Shown: positions 21,201 to 27,607, counted from the stretch's first letter. The stretch: 64,000 bases of DNA from Oscillospiraceae bacterium (GCA_017519975.1 JAFWRM010000036.1:27603-91602), one strand, 5' to 3'. Notes: generated from the sequence alone by a model not told the origin. Numbers and translations: made by a program.

Positions 21201-22704
21201 GACGACGGAGCCGACCTGCGAGACGGCCGGAAAGACGGTGTACACCGCTTCGGCGACCTTCGAAGGCAGGACCTGGACGGAGACGAAGGAAGTGGAGATC
21301 CCGGCGACCGGGCACGATTACGAGCTGACGGGCTGGACGTGGTCCGAGGACGGCATCACGGCTACGGCGACCTTTACCTGCGCCAACGACAGCACGCACG
21401 TGAAGACCGTGGACGCGACGGTAACGAAAGAGACGACCGAGGCGACCGCGGGCGAGACCGGAAAAACGGTGTATACGGCCACGGTGACGCTGGACGGCAA
21501 GACCCATACCGATACCAGAGAGGAGATCCTGCCGATCCTGGATACCACTTATACCCTGAGCTACGACGCCAACGGCGGCACGGGCGCGCCAGAGGCGCAG
21601 ACGGTGACGAACAATACCCTGAGCGCACAGTTCACCGTCAGCAGCGCGAAACCGACCCGTACGAACCACACGTTCCTGGGCTGGGCGACGACCGCGGACG
21701 CGACGGAGCCCATGAAGGACGCAACGGTCACCCTGACCTATCCGGAGACCAGCGCGGTGCTGTACGCCGTGTGGGCGGAGATCGTTCCGACCTTCAGGAC
21801 GCACTCCTTGACTCTGAGCGGCCAGATCGGCGTGAACTTCTTCCTGGATCTGCCGAAGCTGGAGGGAGTGGATTACAGCGACAGCTACGTGGAGTTCATC
21901 ATCAGCGGCAAGGGCGGCACGAAGACGGTGGACGACTATGATCCCTCGTTCATGAACACGAGCGGGAAATACTACGGCTTCACCTGCTACGTGTGGTCCA
22001 TCCAGATGGCAGACACCATCACGGCCATTTTCCACTACGGAGATGGCAAGACCGTCCGCGAGGAGTACTCCGTCGCGAAGTACATCGAAGCGTTCGAAAA
22101 GAACAGGGGCGCGATGGATGAAAAGATGGCTGCGCTGATCGAAGCGATCGCGGACTACGGCCATTACATCCAGATCTACCTCTCCGCCGTCAATAAGTGG
22201 ACCATCGGAAAAGACTACGCGGAGATGAGCCGGCATTACGCCGACAGCTACGATTACGACGAGATCCTGGCGAAGGTGCGGTCGAGCGCCATCGTCCGGA
22301 CGCTGGACGGCTCGAAGATCGAGAAGGCAACGTACCGGCTGCAGCTGGCGTCGGAGACGGATCTGGAGGTCTTCCTGCAGACGACGGACGGCTCGGCGCC
22401 GACGGACGTGACGGTATCGATCCTGCGTCAGACCACCGGAACCACGACCAGAACGACGGTCACTCCGGTAAAGCAGGCCGACGGAAGATATCGGATCACC
22501 ATCCCGAGCATTTCCGCCCACAGGCTGGGTGACCGGGTCACCATCACCGGCAGCGCCGGCGGAACGTTCAAGGTAGAGGTATCCCCGCTGTCGCTCGTCT
22601 TCGACGTGCTGACGAACAGCACGGACAAGGCGGCGCGCGACGGACTGTCCTCCTTCTACGCCTACAGCGAGGCGGCGTATGAGTACCGCAAGGCCAATCC
22701 CTGA
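9217..22704 (+). CDS. Giant secreted repeat protein with metallophosphoesterase domain
   Basis: A 4,495-residue exported protein. The ATG at 9217 follows GAGGTG and begins a clear signal peptide (KKK, hydrophobic core, ALA-A cleavage); the in-frame GTG at 9184 would add 11 residues before it. An acidic EAP-rich linker runs to about residue 110. A metallophosphoesterase domain spans about 268-520, with SDRHGN (D276, H278), GDLVD (D303), ASHD (H337), GHVP (H412) and GHNH (H458, H460). Three modules with LxxGxxYLIVN starts lie near 670, 1010 and 1270. About 1430-2310 is a GHxWG/CxxC repeat array that includes two 321-residue copies. About 2310-3880 holds InlB-type and MucBP-like repeats. The last 300 residues form a globular domain. 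No LPXTG motif is seen, so anchoring is unclear. Likely roles are surface binding and phosphoester cleavage; both are inferred. Confidence 0.8.
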   Translation: MKKKLLSLLLVLCLLLSFVPATALAAEETAEAAIETVEVVDEHSGEEEAALPESSEEAEADDPEPAEQAPEAEPAQEREAADEPQAEKPAEGEKSAETVEEPQKETEEAEPYVYTYEAAEGVGLVLARDNGSGYDVLARRDGTLVVEQLSELTSATVDEGMLWQVKGVNGAFTISGGDAYLSVEGGSVVLTSGAVSYWDYNGSYVDFTTWADEMYLISVSGGEVFAYNGDFDAASGAAVFYAKASEAVKEKSSPAGRATKAASAGTADHYIAVASDRHGNSSAIKNAMGGMPSNVEYVVLDGDLVDSGSYNTSTIQTEVRSGAGLSDATVHVVYASHDSSANDDAGILKGRSSSELMYTGKNEDGTTAYYAYCASYNSLTSSNTGFTDAAAFKSWVDANCTDTSIPIIVIGHVPLHYSRNDNGGAVAWNKALNYAATGEETTAAGKEIIRDVIYLHGHNHTTESNAEYYIPRGSTMQIYNSSNSSHIYYTYTTAGYLRDNTSATLIAIDSANITISKYKNGSVTSTYASTGANTNFSDTYDTAATHTIARVASNAGQTVVEDVVVDEGTASHQIDVTCKVNGETVTPTTVTYAVKEDTSKIIDSISDTGLITFASGKTGTATVTVSWTYTATRAVGDTYAGEKDITVTVKGESSSGGTTSETVYVLADTLEAGKNYLIVNRNASSGYAVSHSTTTVTADEVAIQNGIEATDNKAYINSDDVAEASVWSAADGIILTNDGYYFYVSGSSNNLAVATSYGSQARTNWSYSGNKLLAVRSGSTSGYYAYYSNGWNATSSSSTATNVYLFAETEIQTGVEYTFTADDVTVMAKEDGTVDSKTISYELTANGETVRPTSVAYVVKSDADGIIAGISDDGTITFASNKTGTATVTVSFTYAPNAGTRSVTVGADGTVTGSADITVTVMEYQEHNWSTSSVWVWAEDFSTATAKFGCLDDGCTEEYTAEATVVMTENDPTCQEAKVYTYTATAIGPDGQTYTDVKTSGGDHEVAIYKLVDSLTAGGEYLIVSTNTAGTGYVLTNNNGTVAASQVTIHAPEADDDVDVNYILVDGLPTGTGWSTTAYTATIDNTAYSGFKLTNGDYYLQATGQSAGTLTIATSENYSASVWNYSRSTTNALDYHYRGTSSEQTRYITYFSNAFASTNSAAVVYIFERTAMHDGEYGPHDYHYDGMTYNDGYETAYGTFTCSVCGTTATVPAEVTWEDKEENCERPYRTQYVAVISADDSLDGQEHVDDSKYVQKQKPIITTQDDATVYVRVTGTNVSLNKNYLIVNTNSQQNGAHALRRLNTTAVGDASVNVLSGSVNGTTTSYIQEVDSTAIWTASNSTTRPRFSNNGYYLYRSSSTSLTVSNRNNTSWIVGTNTLAYSSGYTSNYIRYSNGWGLTTSNTNNNAYLYEELSGATIQVTTYEDAPALGHTFGENSHTAAVAPTCEEDGNIEYWTCERCGKHFSDETGTTEITDVTIPATGHAWGEVTYTWAEDNSTVTATHVCANDESHVETETVDTVMVGTGATCTAAGSVTYTATFVNTAFETQTKTVESEALGHDWGEWEVTTPATCEEAGVETRACSRCDETETRAIPATGHAWGTPSYEWSADNSRVTATRVCTNDDSHIETETVSTTSEITKAPTCTETGVRTYTSAAFTNGAFAVQTKEVAEPATGHTVVTDAAVAPTCTETGLTEGSHCLVCNEVLVAQEVIPALGHDFGEWTQTTAPTCTEKGEETRYCSRCDATETREVVPLGHEWQFVSITWTGSDEDGYTAAAANYICAHDPDNHTRAVDALITTASQDATCETAGTVTYTATVSADASLDRTAHTDSKTVTGTALGHDYQLTGWTWSEDHSSATVTFTCTHDSTHVQTVTAAVTSATTAATCETDGKTVYMATATFEGKTYTDTQETAIPATGHAWGTPTYEWSADNGSVTATRVCAHDAGHVETETASATSEITTAPTCTETGVRTYTSAAFTNSAFTVQTKEVVEPAAGHTAVTDAAVAPTCTETGLTEGSHCSVCNEVLVAQEVIPALGHDFGEWTQTTAPTCTEKGEETRYCSRHDATETREVAPLGHEWQFVSITWTGSDEDGYTAAAANYICTHDPDNHTRAVDALITTASQDATCETAGTVTYTATVRADASLDRTAHTDSKTVTGTALGHDYQVTGWTWSEDHSSATVTFTCTHDSTHVQTVTATVTSATTAATCETDGKTVYMATATFNGAEYVDTQEVEIPATGHNWGTPSYEWSSDNSSVTATRTCANDATHVETETAGTTAVVIREATVTTPGSMTYTATFANTEFKTQTKTVAIPVLETTYTLKYNANGGTGAPEDQTITNNTGSAMFTVSGTKPTRAHYTFLGWGIRPDVDTPIDGITIQVIYPSTERTLYALWQIDSHAVTFIDSIDGSMLGKQTLEYGEAAQIPEAPQRDGWEFHGWSSSDTEYSAYGFNGVAEDTTVYAVWRRQITVFRYDLEEGLDHVSGRAFVNDNSVPVVTGYTAEILNISQSKVFALTESHDSYTTFDGWAVSDNPAFRPSKDTRMDSTASNWTYDLSQADSAHVYVWAVFEYAKHNVQLVDTVTGQIVETIIVDHGAQLWDTVSLEWTNKPGYEFGGWYNDPECTEAETSVMADTVRYAKFTPIEYSITYNADGGTLPADAVTKYTVESESISLPNPTREGYGFEGWYEKEDLSGTPVTQIAKGSIGNKVYYAKWTAGAYTITYVLDGGTNAEGNPSSYTVETETVTLADAAKTGYTFNGWYSDAAFTTKVTQIVKGTTGDLTLYAKFTVNSYKINWTVDGTVTQLTYEYGAAIEAPADPTKEGYTFAGWDPEVPATMPAQDLTITAKWTINQYDLTIHYVYADGGKAAEDYTAKVEYKAAYSVVSPTITGYTADKATVEGTMGAEAVEVTVTYTVNRYDLTIHYVYADGGKAAEDYTAKVEYKADYSVVSPTIIGYTADKTAVAGTMGTEAVETTVTYTPVTYTISYRLNGGTLPEGQSNPETYTVESDAITLINPEKTGHTFVGWEGEDLAEATVTVTIPKGSTGNREYEAIWTVNQYTITFNTSGGSAVAAITADYGTAIMAPANPTREGYTFDGWDREIPATMPAENVTITAKWKINQYTITFDTAGGSAVAAITADYGTAITAPADPTREGYAFKGWSPAIPATMPAENVTVTATWEAVEYSITYDLTGGELPDNLTNPASYTVTTETFTLINPEKAGYTFAGWTGTGLTEATRTVTIAAGSTGNREYTATWTPIAYAVTYTLNGGTLPEGQSNPETYTVESDSITLVNPEKAGYEFAGWAGTELAEPTVTVTIMKGSIGNREYEAVWTPIEYSITYNAGGGTLPADAVTKYTVESESISLPNPTREGYGFDGWYEKEDLSGTPVTQIAKGSTGNKVYYAKWTAGAYTITYVLDGGTNAEGNPSSYTVETETVTLADAVKTGCTFNGWYSDAAFTTKVTQIVKGTTGDLTLYAKWTVNRYDLTIHYVYADGGKAAEDYTTKVEYKAAYSVVSPAITGYTPDKATVEGTMGAEAVEVTVTYRIDRYTVTFLAYDGETVLGTETVDYGTAWTAVEKPEAPAREGHTFTGWSEAPETVTGNVTVTASYTVNRYHITWVVDVISTQFSYDYGEAIPVPADPTREGYTFEGWSPAIPATMPAEDLTITAQWKAIEYTITYNAGGGTLPADAAKSYTVEDTVTLPTPTRAGYGFGGWYEMEDLSGTPVTQIAKGSTGNKVYYAKWTAGAYTITYVLDGGTNAEGNPTSYTVETETVTLADAVKTGYTFNGWYSDAAFTTKVTQITKGSTGDITLYAKWTVNRYDLTIHYVYADGGKAAEDYTAKVDYNAEYSVASPAITGYTADKTTVEGTMGAEAVEVTVTYKANGYTVTWKNADGTVLETDADVPYGTTPTYDGKTPTRAADEQYLYTFAGWDPAVTAVTGDATYTATFSIAPRTYGEPEWTWTADGEGGYTAAATFTTNDGGTEFTKTVDAAVTETTTEPTCETAGKTVYTASATFEGRTWTETKEVEIPATGHDYELTGWTWSEDGITATATFTCANDSTHVKTVDATVTKETTEATAGETGKTVYTATVTLDGKTHTDTREEILPILDTTYTLSYDANGGTGAPEAQTVTNNTLSAQFTVSSAKPTRTNHTFLGWATTADATEPMKDATVTLTYPETSAVLYAVWAEIVPTFRTHSLTLSGQIGVNFFLDLPKLEGVDYSDSYVEFIISGKGGTKTVDDYDPSFMNTSGKYYGFTCYVWSIQMADTITAIFHYGDGKTVREEYSVAKYIEAFEKNRGAMDEKMAALIEAIADYGHYIQIYLSAVNKWTIGKDYAEMSRHYADSYDYDEILAKVRSSAIVRTLDGSKIEKATYRLQLASETDLEVFLQTTDGSAPTDVTVSILRQTTGTTTRTTVTPVKQADGRYRITIPSISAHRLGDRVTITGSAGGTFKVEVSPLSLVFDVLTNSTDKAARDGLSSFYAYSEAAYEYRKANP
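14004..15929 (+). repeat. 963-bp tandem repeat, two copies, inside the giant gene
   Basis: Matching landmarks (for example GGGGAACTCCG followed by TACGAGTGGTCT) recur at exactly 963-base spacing, with the TGGTCT block ending at 14040, 15003 and 15966. Each unit is 321 codons, so the frame is kept. The copies differ at scattered bases only, which points to a recent duplication. Confidence 0.85.
17140..20870 (+). repeat. Nested InlB-like and MucBP-like repeat blocks in the giant gene
   Basis: A composite block beginning TYNAxGGTLPADA and running into YAKWTAGAYTITYVLDGGTN occurs near 17140, 19215 and 20235, at offsets of 2,076 and 1,011 bases (multiples of three). A YDLTIHYVYADGGKAAEDY unit follows or adjoins it at about 17766, 17961, 19659 and 20670. 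Some stretches differ by only a few bases. Confidence 0.75.
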
Positions 22705-22729
22705 GACAGGCAGACACTCATGACGGACA

Positions 22730-22770
22730 GGGCCGCCCCTCCGACGCAGGTCGGAGGGGCGGCCCTCTTA
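22730..22770 (+). terminator. Hairpin terminator after the giant gene
   Basis: GGGCCGCCCCTCCGAC at 22730-22745 pairs perfectly with GTCGGAGGGGCGGCCC at 22750-22765, followed by TCTTA. The 16-bp stem is very stable; the T-tract is weak. Confidence 0.7.
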
Positions 22771-22844
22771 CCGGCTGCCGGACAATAAGCACGACGCGGC
22801 GGGCGGCCCGTTCCGGGCACCCGCCGCTTTTGCCTGCCGGCGCG

Positions 22845-22873
22845 TTGACGGCGGCGCCGGGATGGGGTAAACT
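22845..22873 (+). promoter_or_regulatory. Promoter of the hydantoinase gene
   Basis: TTGACG at 22845-22850, a 17-base spacer, and TAAACT at 22868-22873, about 60 bases before the gene start. Confidence 0.65.
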
Positions 22874-22934
22874 GACAGAGCATGCGCACGGGTTTTACGT
22901 GCAGACTTCTGACATTCGCGCGGGGAGGAACGGC

Positions 22935-24965
22935 ATGAGGATCGGAATAGGGATCGATACGGGAGGCACGTGCACGGACGCCGTGGCCTTTGACATGGAT
23001 GCGGGAAAGGTGCTGGCCAAGGGCAAGGCCCTGACCACCCACTCCTGCCTGCAGAACGGCATCGCCGGCGCGCTGGATACGCTGCCGCAGGAGATGATCC
23101 GCAAGGCGGAGATCGTGTGCCTTTCCACCACGCTGGCTACCAACGCCTGCCTGGAGGGCAAGGGCAGCCGCTGCCGGCTGGTGATCTTCGGCCTGACGGA
23201 CGAGCTGGTGCGGCGCTTCAAAATCGACGAGAATTACGGCATCCCGCTGGACCGCGTGACCTGCGTGGACACGAAGGGCAGCGCCGACGGCCTGCGCATC
23301 GACGTGCCGGACTGGGACCGGCTGCTGGAGGAGAAGGGCGCCTGGCTGGCCGACGCGGACGTGCTGGCCTGCTCTGAGCTGTACTCCGCCAACAACGGCG
23401 CTCCGGCGGAGCGGGGGCTGAAGGAGCTGACGGCGGAGCGCCTGGGCATTCAGACGGTGTGCGCGTCGGAGATCACCAGTGAGCTGAACGTGATCGCCCG
23501 CGGGGCCACGGCCATGCTGAACGCGCGCCTGCTGCCCATCATCAACGACTTCATCGGCGCCATCCTGGGCGACCTGAAGCGCCGGGGCTACGAGGGCCCC
23601 GTCACGGTGGTGCGCAGCGACGGCAGCCGCATGAACGCGGCCTCTACCCTGAACAAGCCGGTGGAGACCATCCTGTCCGGGCCAGCGGCCAGCGTGCTGG
23701 CCGGCCGGGGCTTCTACGGCGGGGAGAACTACGTGACGGTGGACATGGGCGGCACCACTACGGACGTATCCGTGGTCATCGGCGGACGGCCGACCCCCGC
23801 CCGGGGCGGCATCCGGCTGGGGCCCTGGCGCACTACGGTACAGGGGATTTTCGCCTCTCCCTTCGCCCTCGGGGGCGATACCCAGGTCTGGCAGGAGGAC
23901 AAGACCCACACGCTGCACCTGGGGGTGCGGCGCGTCAAGTCCCTGTGCTCCGCGGCCGTACAGTGGCCGGAGATCAAGGGCATGCTGGCGCGCATCGCGA
24001 ACGCGCCGGAAAAGCACATCAACCGCTTCCCCCTGCATGAGGTGCTGTACCTGCTGCACGCGCCGGAGCGGCCGGAGATGTACACGGAGGATGAGCGACG
24101 GCTGATCGATCGCCTGGCCCAGGGTCCGATCCTGCTGGAGGATCTGAAGGAACAGGTCGGGCTGGATCTTTACTATTTCTCCAGCGAGCGGCTGGAGTCC
24201 GAGGGCGTGGTGATGCGCTGCGGTCTGACGCCGACGGACTTCATGCACATCCGGGGGGATTACAATGAATACGACCGGGAGGCCAGCGTACTGGCGGCCC
24301 GGTACCTGCTGGCGGCCCTGGGACGGGAGGACACCGAGGAGGAGCTGGAAGCCCTGTGCGCCGAGGTGTACGACGCGGTGGAGGAGCGGCTGTACCGCAA
24401 TCTGGTGCACATCCTGCTGCGGCAGCGCTTCCCGGACGTGTACGAAGGCGCGCTGGACCCGCAGCTGGAGCATCTGATCACCCAGACCTGGCGGGACCGG
24501 AAGACGGTGAAAAGCCCGTACGTGCGGTCTCTGTTCGGCACCGGCATGGCGCTGGTGGGCATCGGGGCGCCGATCCACGTGTTCCTGCCGGAGGTGGCCG
24601 AGGCCCTGGGGGCCGAGTGCGTGCTGCCGCAGGACCACGACGTGGCCAACGCCATCGGGGCCCTGCAGGCCCGGGTGAACGCCACGGTGCGGCTGGAGAT
24701 TACCCAGATGCAGACGGGGGACGGCACGCTGTACTACGTAGCCCATCTGCCCAACGGAAGTCTGCGGACGGACACGGTGGAGCAGGCACTGGAGGCGGCG
24801 AAGACCGCCGCGGCGCGCAAGGCGGTGGAGGAGGCCCGGCGCCGCGGCGCGAAGGGCCGGCTGAAGCCGGTGATCCGCACGGGCAGCGCCGTGGTGAAGG
24901 ACGAGCGCAGCGGCATGGACGTGACCATGGGCACCGTGGTGGAGGCCGAAGTGATCAGCGAATGA
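22935..24965 (+). CDS. Hydantoinase/oxoprolinase family protein (HyuA-like)
   Basis: A 676-residue protein of the hydantoinase A/5-oxoprolinase superfamily, whose members use ATP to hydrolyse cyclic amides or carboxylate ketones. The N-terminus IGIGIDTGGTCTDAV is the actin-like phosphate-binding loop. A second loop is seen in NYVTVDMGGTTTDVSVV, preceded by LSGPAASVLAGRG. GALQARVNATV near the C-terminal end belongs to the conserved core. I start at ATG 22935, which has GGGGAGG upstream and matches the family N-terminus; the longer frame from 22830 adds unlike sequence. No HyuB partner gene adjoins it, which is unusual for the two-subunit enzymes, so the substrate is open. It stands alone between terminators. 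Confidence 0.82.
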   Translation: MRIGIGIDTGGTCTDAVAFDMDAGKVLAKGKALTTHSCLQNGIAGALDTLPQEMIRKAEIVCLSTTLATNACLEGKGSRCRLVIFGLTDELVRRFKIDENYGIPLDRVTCVDTKGSADGLRIDVPDWDRLLEEKGAWLADADVLACSELYSANNGAPAERGLKELTAERLGIQTVCASEITSELNVIARGATAMLNARLLPIINDFIGAILGDLKRRGYEGPVTVVRSDGSRMNAASTLNKPVETILSGPAASVLAGRGFYGGENYVTVDMGGTTTDVSVVIGGRPTPARGGIRLGPWRTTVQGIFASPFALGGDTQVWQEDKTHTLHLGVRRVKSLCSAAVQWPEIKGMLARIANAPEKHINRFPLHEVLYLLHAPERPEMYTEDERRLIDRLAQGPILLEDLKEQVGLDLYYFSSERLESEGVVMRCGLTPTDFMHIRGDYNEYDREASVLAARYLLAALGREDTEEELEALCAEVYDAVEERLYRNLVHILLRQRFPDVYEGALDPQLEHLITQTWRDRKTVKSPYVRSLFGTGMALVGIGAPIHVFLPEVAEALGAECVLPQDHDVANAIGALQARVNATVRLEITQMQTGDGTLYYVAHLPNGSLRTDTVEQALEAAKTAAARKAVEEARRRGAKGRLKPVIRTGSAVVKDERSGMDVTMGTVVEAEVISE

Positions 24966-25032
24966 CCCCGGCGGCGCGGCGGGAGCTGTGACGGATGAAG
25001 GGCAGCCCCGGCTCATAGTCGGGGCGTGACAG

Positions 25033-25073
25033 AAAAACAGAGCCGCGCGGGTTTCCCGCGCGGCTCTGTTTTT
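25033..25073. terminator. Bidirectional terminator between hydantoinase gene and gpmI
   Basis: AAAAACAGAGCCGCGCGGG and CCCGCGCGGCTCTGTTTTT form a 19-bp symmetrical hairpin around a short loop, with A- and T-runs on each side. It can therefore end transcripts from both convergent genes. Confidence 0.9.
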
Positions 25074-25085
25074 CGGCTTTCAGAA

Positions 25086-26600
25086 TCAGAAGAGGGAGAC
25101 GCCCGTCATCTCCTCCGGCTGGGGCAGGCCCAGCAGCTTCAGAAGAGTGGGGGCAATGTCGCACAGGCGGCCGTCACGCAGGCGGGCGGCCCGCCCGATC
25201 ATGAACAGAGGCACCCGGTTGGTGCTGTGAGCGGTGTGGGGGGTGACGCCGTCGGCCTCCAGCATCTCCTCGGCGTTGCCGTGGTCCGCCGTCACGATGG
25301 AAACGCCGCCGGCGGCCGCGACGGCCCGCACCACCTTTTCCAGGCAGCGGTCCACCGTCTCCACGGCCTTCACCACGGCGTCGAAAACGCCGGTGTGGCC
25401 CACCATGTCACAGTTGGCAAAGTTCAGCACGATCAGGTCGTACTCATTGGAGATGGCGGCGTCCGCCGCCTTTTCGGCCACCTCCACGGCGCTCATCTCC
25501 GGGATCAGGTCGTAGGTGGGGAACTGCTTCGGGGAGGGGACCAGGATCCGGCTTTCCCCGGGGAAGGGCTCTTCCCGGCCGCCGTTGAAGAAGAAGGTGA
25601 CGTGGGCGTATTTTTCCGTCTCCGCGATGCGCAGCTGCGTCATGCCCGCTTCGCTGACGATCTGGCCCAGGGTGTGGTCCGGCTCCTCCGGCGGCCAGGC
25701 CACCTCCACGTTGGGGATGGTCTCGTCGTAGCAGGTGGCGCATACGAAGCGCACGGGAAAGCAACCGCCGCGGCGCTCGAACCCGTCGAAGTCCGGATCG
25801 GTGAAGGCACGGGTGATCTGCCGCGCCCGGTCGGGGCGGAAGTTGATGAAGATGATCCCGTCGCCGGGCCGCACCAGACCGGTTTCGTCACAGATCACAG
25901 GCTCGACGAACTCGTCGGTGATGCCGCGTTTATAGGAATCCAGCACCGCGCGCACCGGATCCGCCGCGCGCTCCCCCTCGCCGAAGACCATGGCGTTGTA
26001 GGCCCTCGCCGTGCGTTCCCAGCGCTTGTCGCGGTCCATGGCGTAGAAGCGGCCCATCACGGTGGCGATGGTTCCGACGCCGATCTCCGCGCAGGCTTCC
26101 TCCAGCTGCCGCAGATACTCGGCCGCGGAAGAGGGGGGCACGTCGCGCCCGTCGAGAAAGGCGTGGATCATCACCTTTTTCAGCCCGCGGGCGGCGGCCA
26201 TGCGCAGAAAAGCCAGCAGATGGTCGGAGTGGCTGTGCACCCCGCCGGGGGATACCAGGCCGAACAGGTGAAGGGCGGAGCCGTCGGTCAGGCAGCCATC
26301 CATGACGCGGCACAGAACTTGGTTTTTAAAGAAGGCGCCGTTCCGGATGTCCCGCGTGATGCGGGTCAGGTCCTGATACACGACGCGCCCGGCGCCGAGG
26401 TTGGTGTGGCCGACCTCGCTGTTGCCCATCTGTCCGGCGGGCAGCCCCACGTCCTCGCCGGAGGCGCTGACGGTGCAGTGGGGAAAATCTGAGGCCAGAC
26501 GGTTCAGGAAGGGCGTTTCCGCCCGGGAAACGGCGTTGCCGGGCCCGTCCGGGGCCAGGCCGAGGCCGTCCAGAATGATGAGTGCTACCGGATGTTTCAT
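25086..26600 (-). CDS. gpmI: 2,3-bisphosphoglycerate-independent phosphoglycerate mutase
   Basis: A 504-residue cytoplasmic glycolytic enzyme that interconverts 3- and 2-phosphoglycerate with two Mn2+ ions and a phosphoserine intermediate. Family marks are present: LIILDGLGLAPDGPGNAVS at the N-terminus, ASGEDVGLPAGQMGNSEVGH with the catalytic Ser in NSEVGH, FINFRPDRARQ in the middle, and the metal-binding VLNFANCDMVGHTG and TADHGNAEEM near the C-terminus. The start at 26600 has AGGAGG upstream and matches the family length. It lies downstream of pgk and tpiA on the same strand, though a hairpin at 26632-26657 separates it from tpiA. Confidence 0.96.
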   Translation of the reverse strand: MKHPVALIILDGLGLAPDGPGNAVSRAETPFLNRLASDFPHCTVSASGEDVGLPAGQMGNSEVGHTNLGAGRVVYQDLTRITRDIRNGAFFKNQVLCRVMDGCLTDGSALHLFGLVSPGGVHSHSDHLLAFLRMAAARGLKKVMIHAFLDGRDVPPSSAAEYLRQLEEACAEIGVGTIATVMGRFYAMDRDKRWERTARAYNAMVFGEGERAADPVRAVLDSYKRGITDEFVEPVICDETGLVRPGDGIIFINFRPDRARQITRAFTDPDFDGFERRGGCFPVRFVCATCYDETIPNVEVAWPPEEPDHTLGQIVSEAGMTQLRIAETEKYAHVTFFFNGGREEPFPGESRILVPSPKQFPTYDLIPEMSAVEVAEKAADAAISNEYDLIVLNFANCDMVGHTGVFDAVVKAVETVDRCLEKVVRAVAAAGGVSIVTADHGNAEEMLEADGVTPHTAHSTNRVPLFMIGRAARLRDGRLCDIAPTLLKLLGLPQPEEMTGVSLF

Positions 26601-26631
26601 AGGGTACCTCCTGGGTGAAAGTGAAAAAGCC

Positions 26632-26657
26632 AAAAGCCGGCGCAGCGCCGGCTTTTT
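26632..26657 (-). terminator. Hairpin after tpiA
   Basis: AAAAGCCGGCGC pairs with GCGCCGGCTTTTT, giving a perfect stem and a T-run on the minus strand, ten bases after the tpiA stop and about 30 bases before gpmI. It may only reduce read-through into gpmI. Confidence 0.75.
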
Positions 26658-26666
26658 CCGCTTATG

Positions 26667-27437
26667 TCAGGGTGCCGCCGCGGCGGCGAGGATCGCCGCG
26701 AAGGAAGCGGCCTTCAGCGAGGCGCCGCCCACCAGGGCACCGTCTACGTCCGGACCGGCCAGCAGGGCGCCGGCGTTCTCCGGGGTGACGGAGCCGCCGT
26801 ACAGCACGGGCACCTGGTCTCCGGCGCTTCCGAACCGACGGGTCAGGCAGGCGCGGATGTGGGCGGCCATGGCCTGGGCGTCCGCGGGAGAGGCGTTGCG
26901 TCCGGTGCCGATGGCCCAGACGGGCTCATAGGCCACGGCCAGCCGGTCCAGCTCCTCCGGATCAAAATCCGCCAGGGCGCTTTCCAGCTGCGCGGCGACC
27001 CAGGCGTCCTGTCCGCCGTCGGCGCGCACGGCCTCCGGCTCACCTACGCACAGCATCACGCGAAGCGCGGAGGAAAGGGCGTTTTTTACCCGACGGGCTA
27101 CGTCCGCGTCCGTATCGCCGAACAGCTGCCGGCGCTCGCTGTGGCCCACCAGGGTCCACTGCGCCCCCGCGGCAGCGGCCTGGCGGGCGCTCACCTCTCC
27201 GGTGTAGGCGCCGGCCTCGTACACGCTCACGTTCTGCACGGCCACGCTTACGGGCAGATCGCGGAATACCTCCGCGGCCTCTGCCACGAGAAGATAAGGC
27301 ACGGCCAGCACGATCTCCGGAAGGGGACCCTCCGGCAGATGTTCGGCCAGTTCGCGGGCAAAGGCCAGGCAGTCCCCGGTCGTACCGTTCAGTTTCCAGT
27401 TGCCGCCGATCACGGCGCGCCGCTTTTCAGTGTTCAT
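26667..27437 (-). CDS. tpiA: Triosephosphate isomerase
   Basis: A 256-residue TIM-barrel enzyme interconverting dihydroxyacetone phosphate and glyceraldehyde 3-phosphate. Residues seen: GGNWKLNG with the active-site Lys near the N-terminus, GHSERRQLFGD containing the electrophilic His, AYEPVWAIGTGR with the catalytic Glu and the flexible loop, and LYGGSV for phosphate binding. The ATG at 27437 is preceded by GGAGAG and gives the standard length; the open frame upstream runs into the palindromic element and is not coding. It follows pgk with a 170-base gap. Confidence 0.96.
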   Translation of the reverse strand: MNTEKRRAVIGGNWKLNGTTGDCLAFARELAEHLPEGPLPEIVLAVPYLLVAEAAEVFRDLPVSVAVQNVSVYEAGAYTGEVSARQAAAAGAQWTLVGHSERRQLFGDTDADVARRVKNALSSALRVMLCVGEPEAVRADGGQDAWVAAQLESALADFDPEELDRLAVAYEPVWAIGTGRNASPADAQAMAAHIRACLTRRFGSAGDQVPVLYGGSVTPENAGALLAGPDVDGALVGGASLKAASFAAILAAAAAP

Positions 27438-27525
27438 AAGCTCTCCGGAAGAATGATTGATCCTGCCCGTCCGACGGGAGTGCAGACAGGGGAAATGTTC
27501 AGAGAAATGACGGGATTTTCCGCTC

Positions 27526-27573
27526 GATCCCTCAGCCGCGCCAAGCGCGCAGGCTCCCTTTTGCAAAGGAGCC
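27526..27573. repeat. Two-hairpin palindromic element between pgk and tpiA
   Basis: GATCCCTC, then hairpin GCCGCGC-caa-GCGCGC, then GGCTCCCTTTTGCAAAGGAGCC. The order and orientation match the copy at 6471-6519. It lies within the 170-base gap 27438-27607, which holds no gene. Confidence 0.7.
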
Positions 27574-27607
27574 TTTCCGCTGCGTCCGGCGCGATCCGGG
27601 AGGGCGT

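Noticed and set aside
17095..22521. An 1,808-codon open frame on the minus strand opposite the giant gene
   Set aside because: It is an antisense shadow produced by the codon pattern of GC-rich repeats; it lacks a ribosome site, and its Arg/His/Val-rich repeats mirror the sense repeats.
25026..26492. 488-codon + strand frame opposite gpmI
   Set aside because: Antisense shadow; gpmI is certain, and the frame starts inside the bidirectional terminator.
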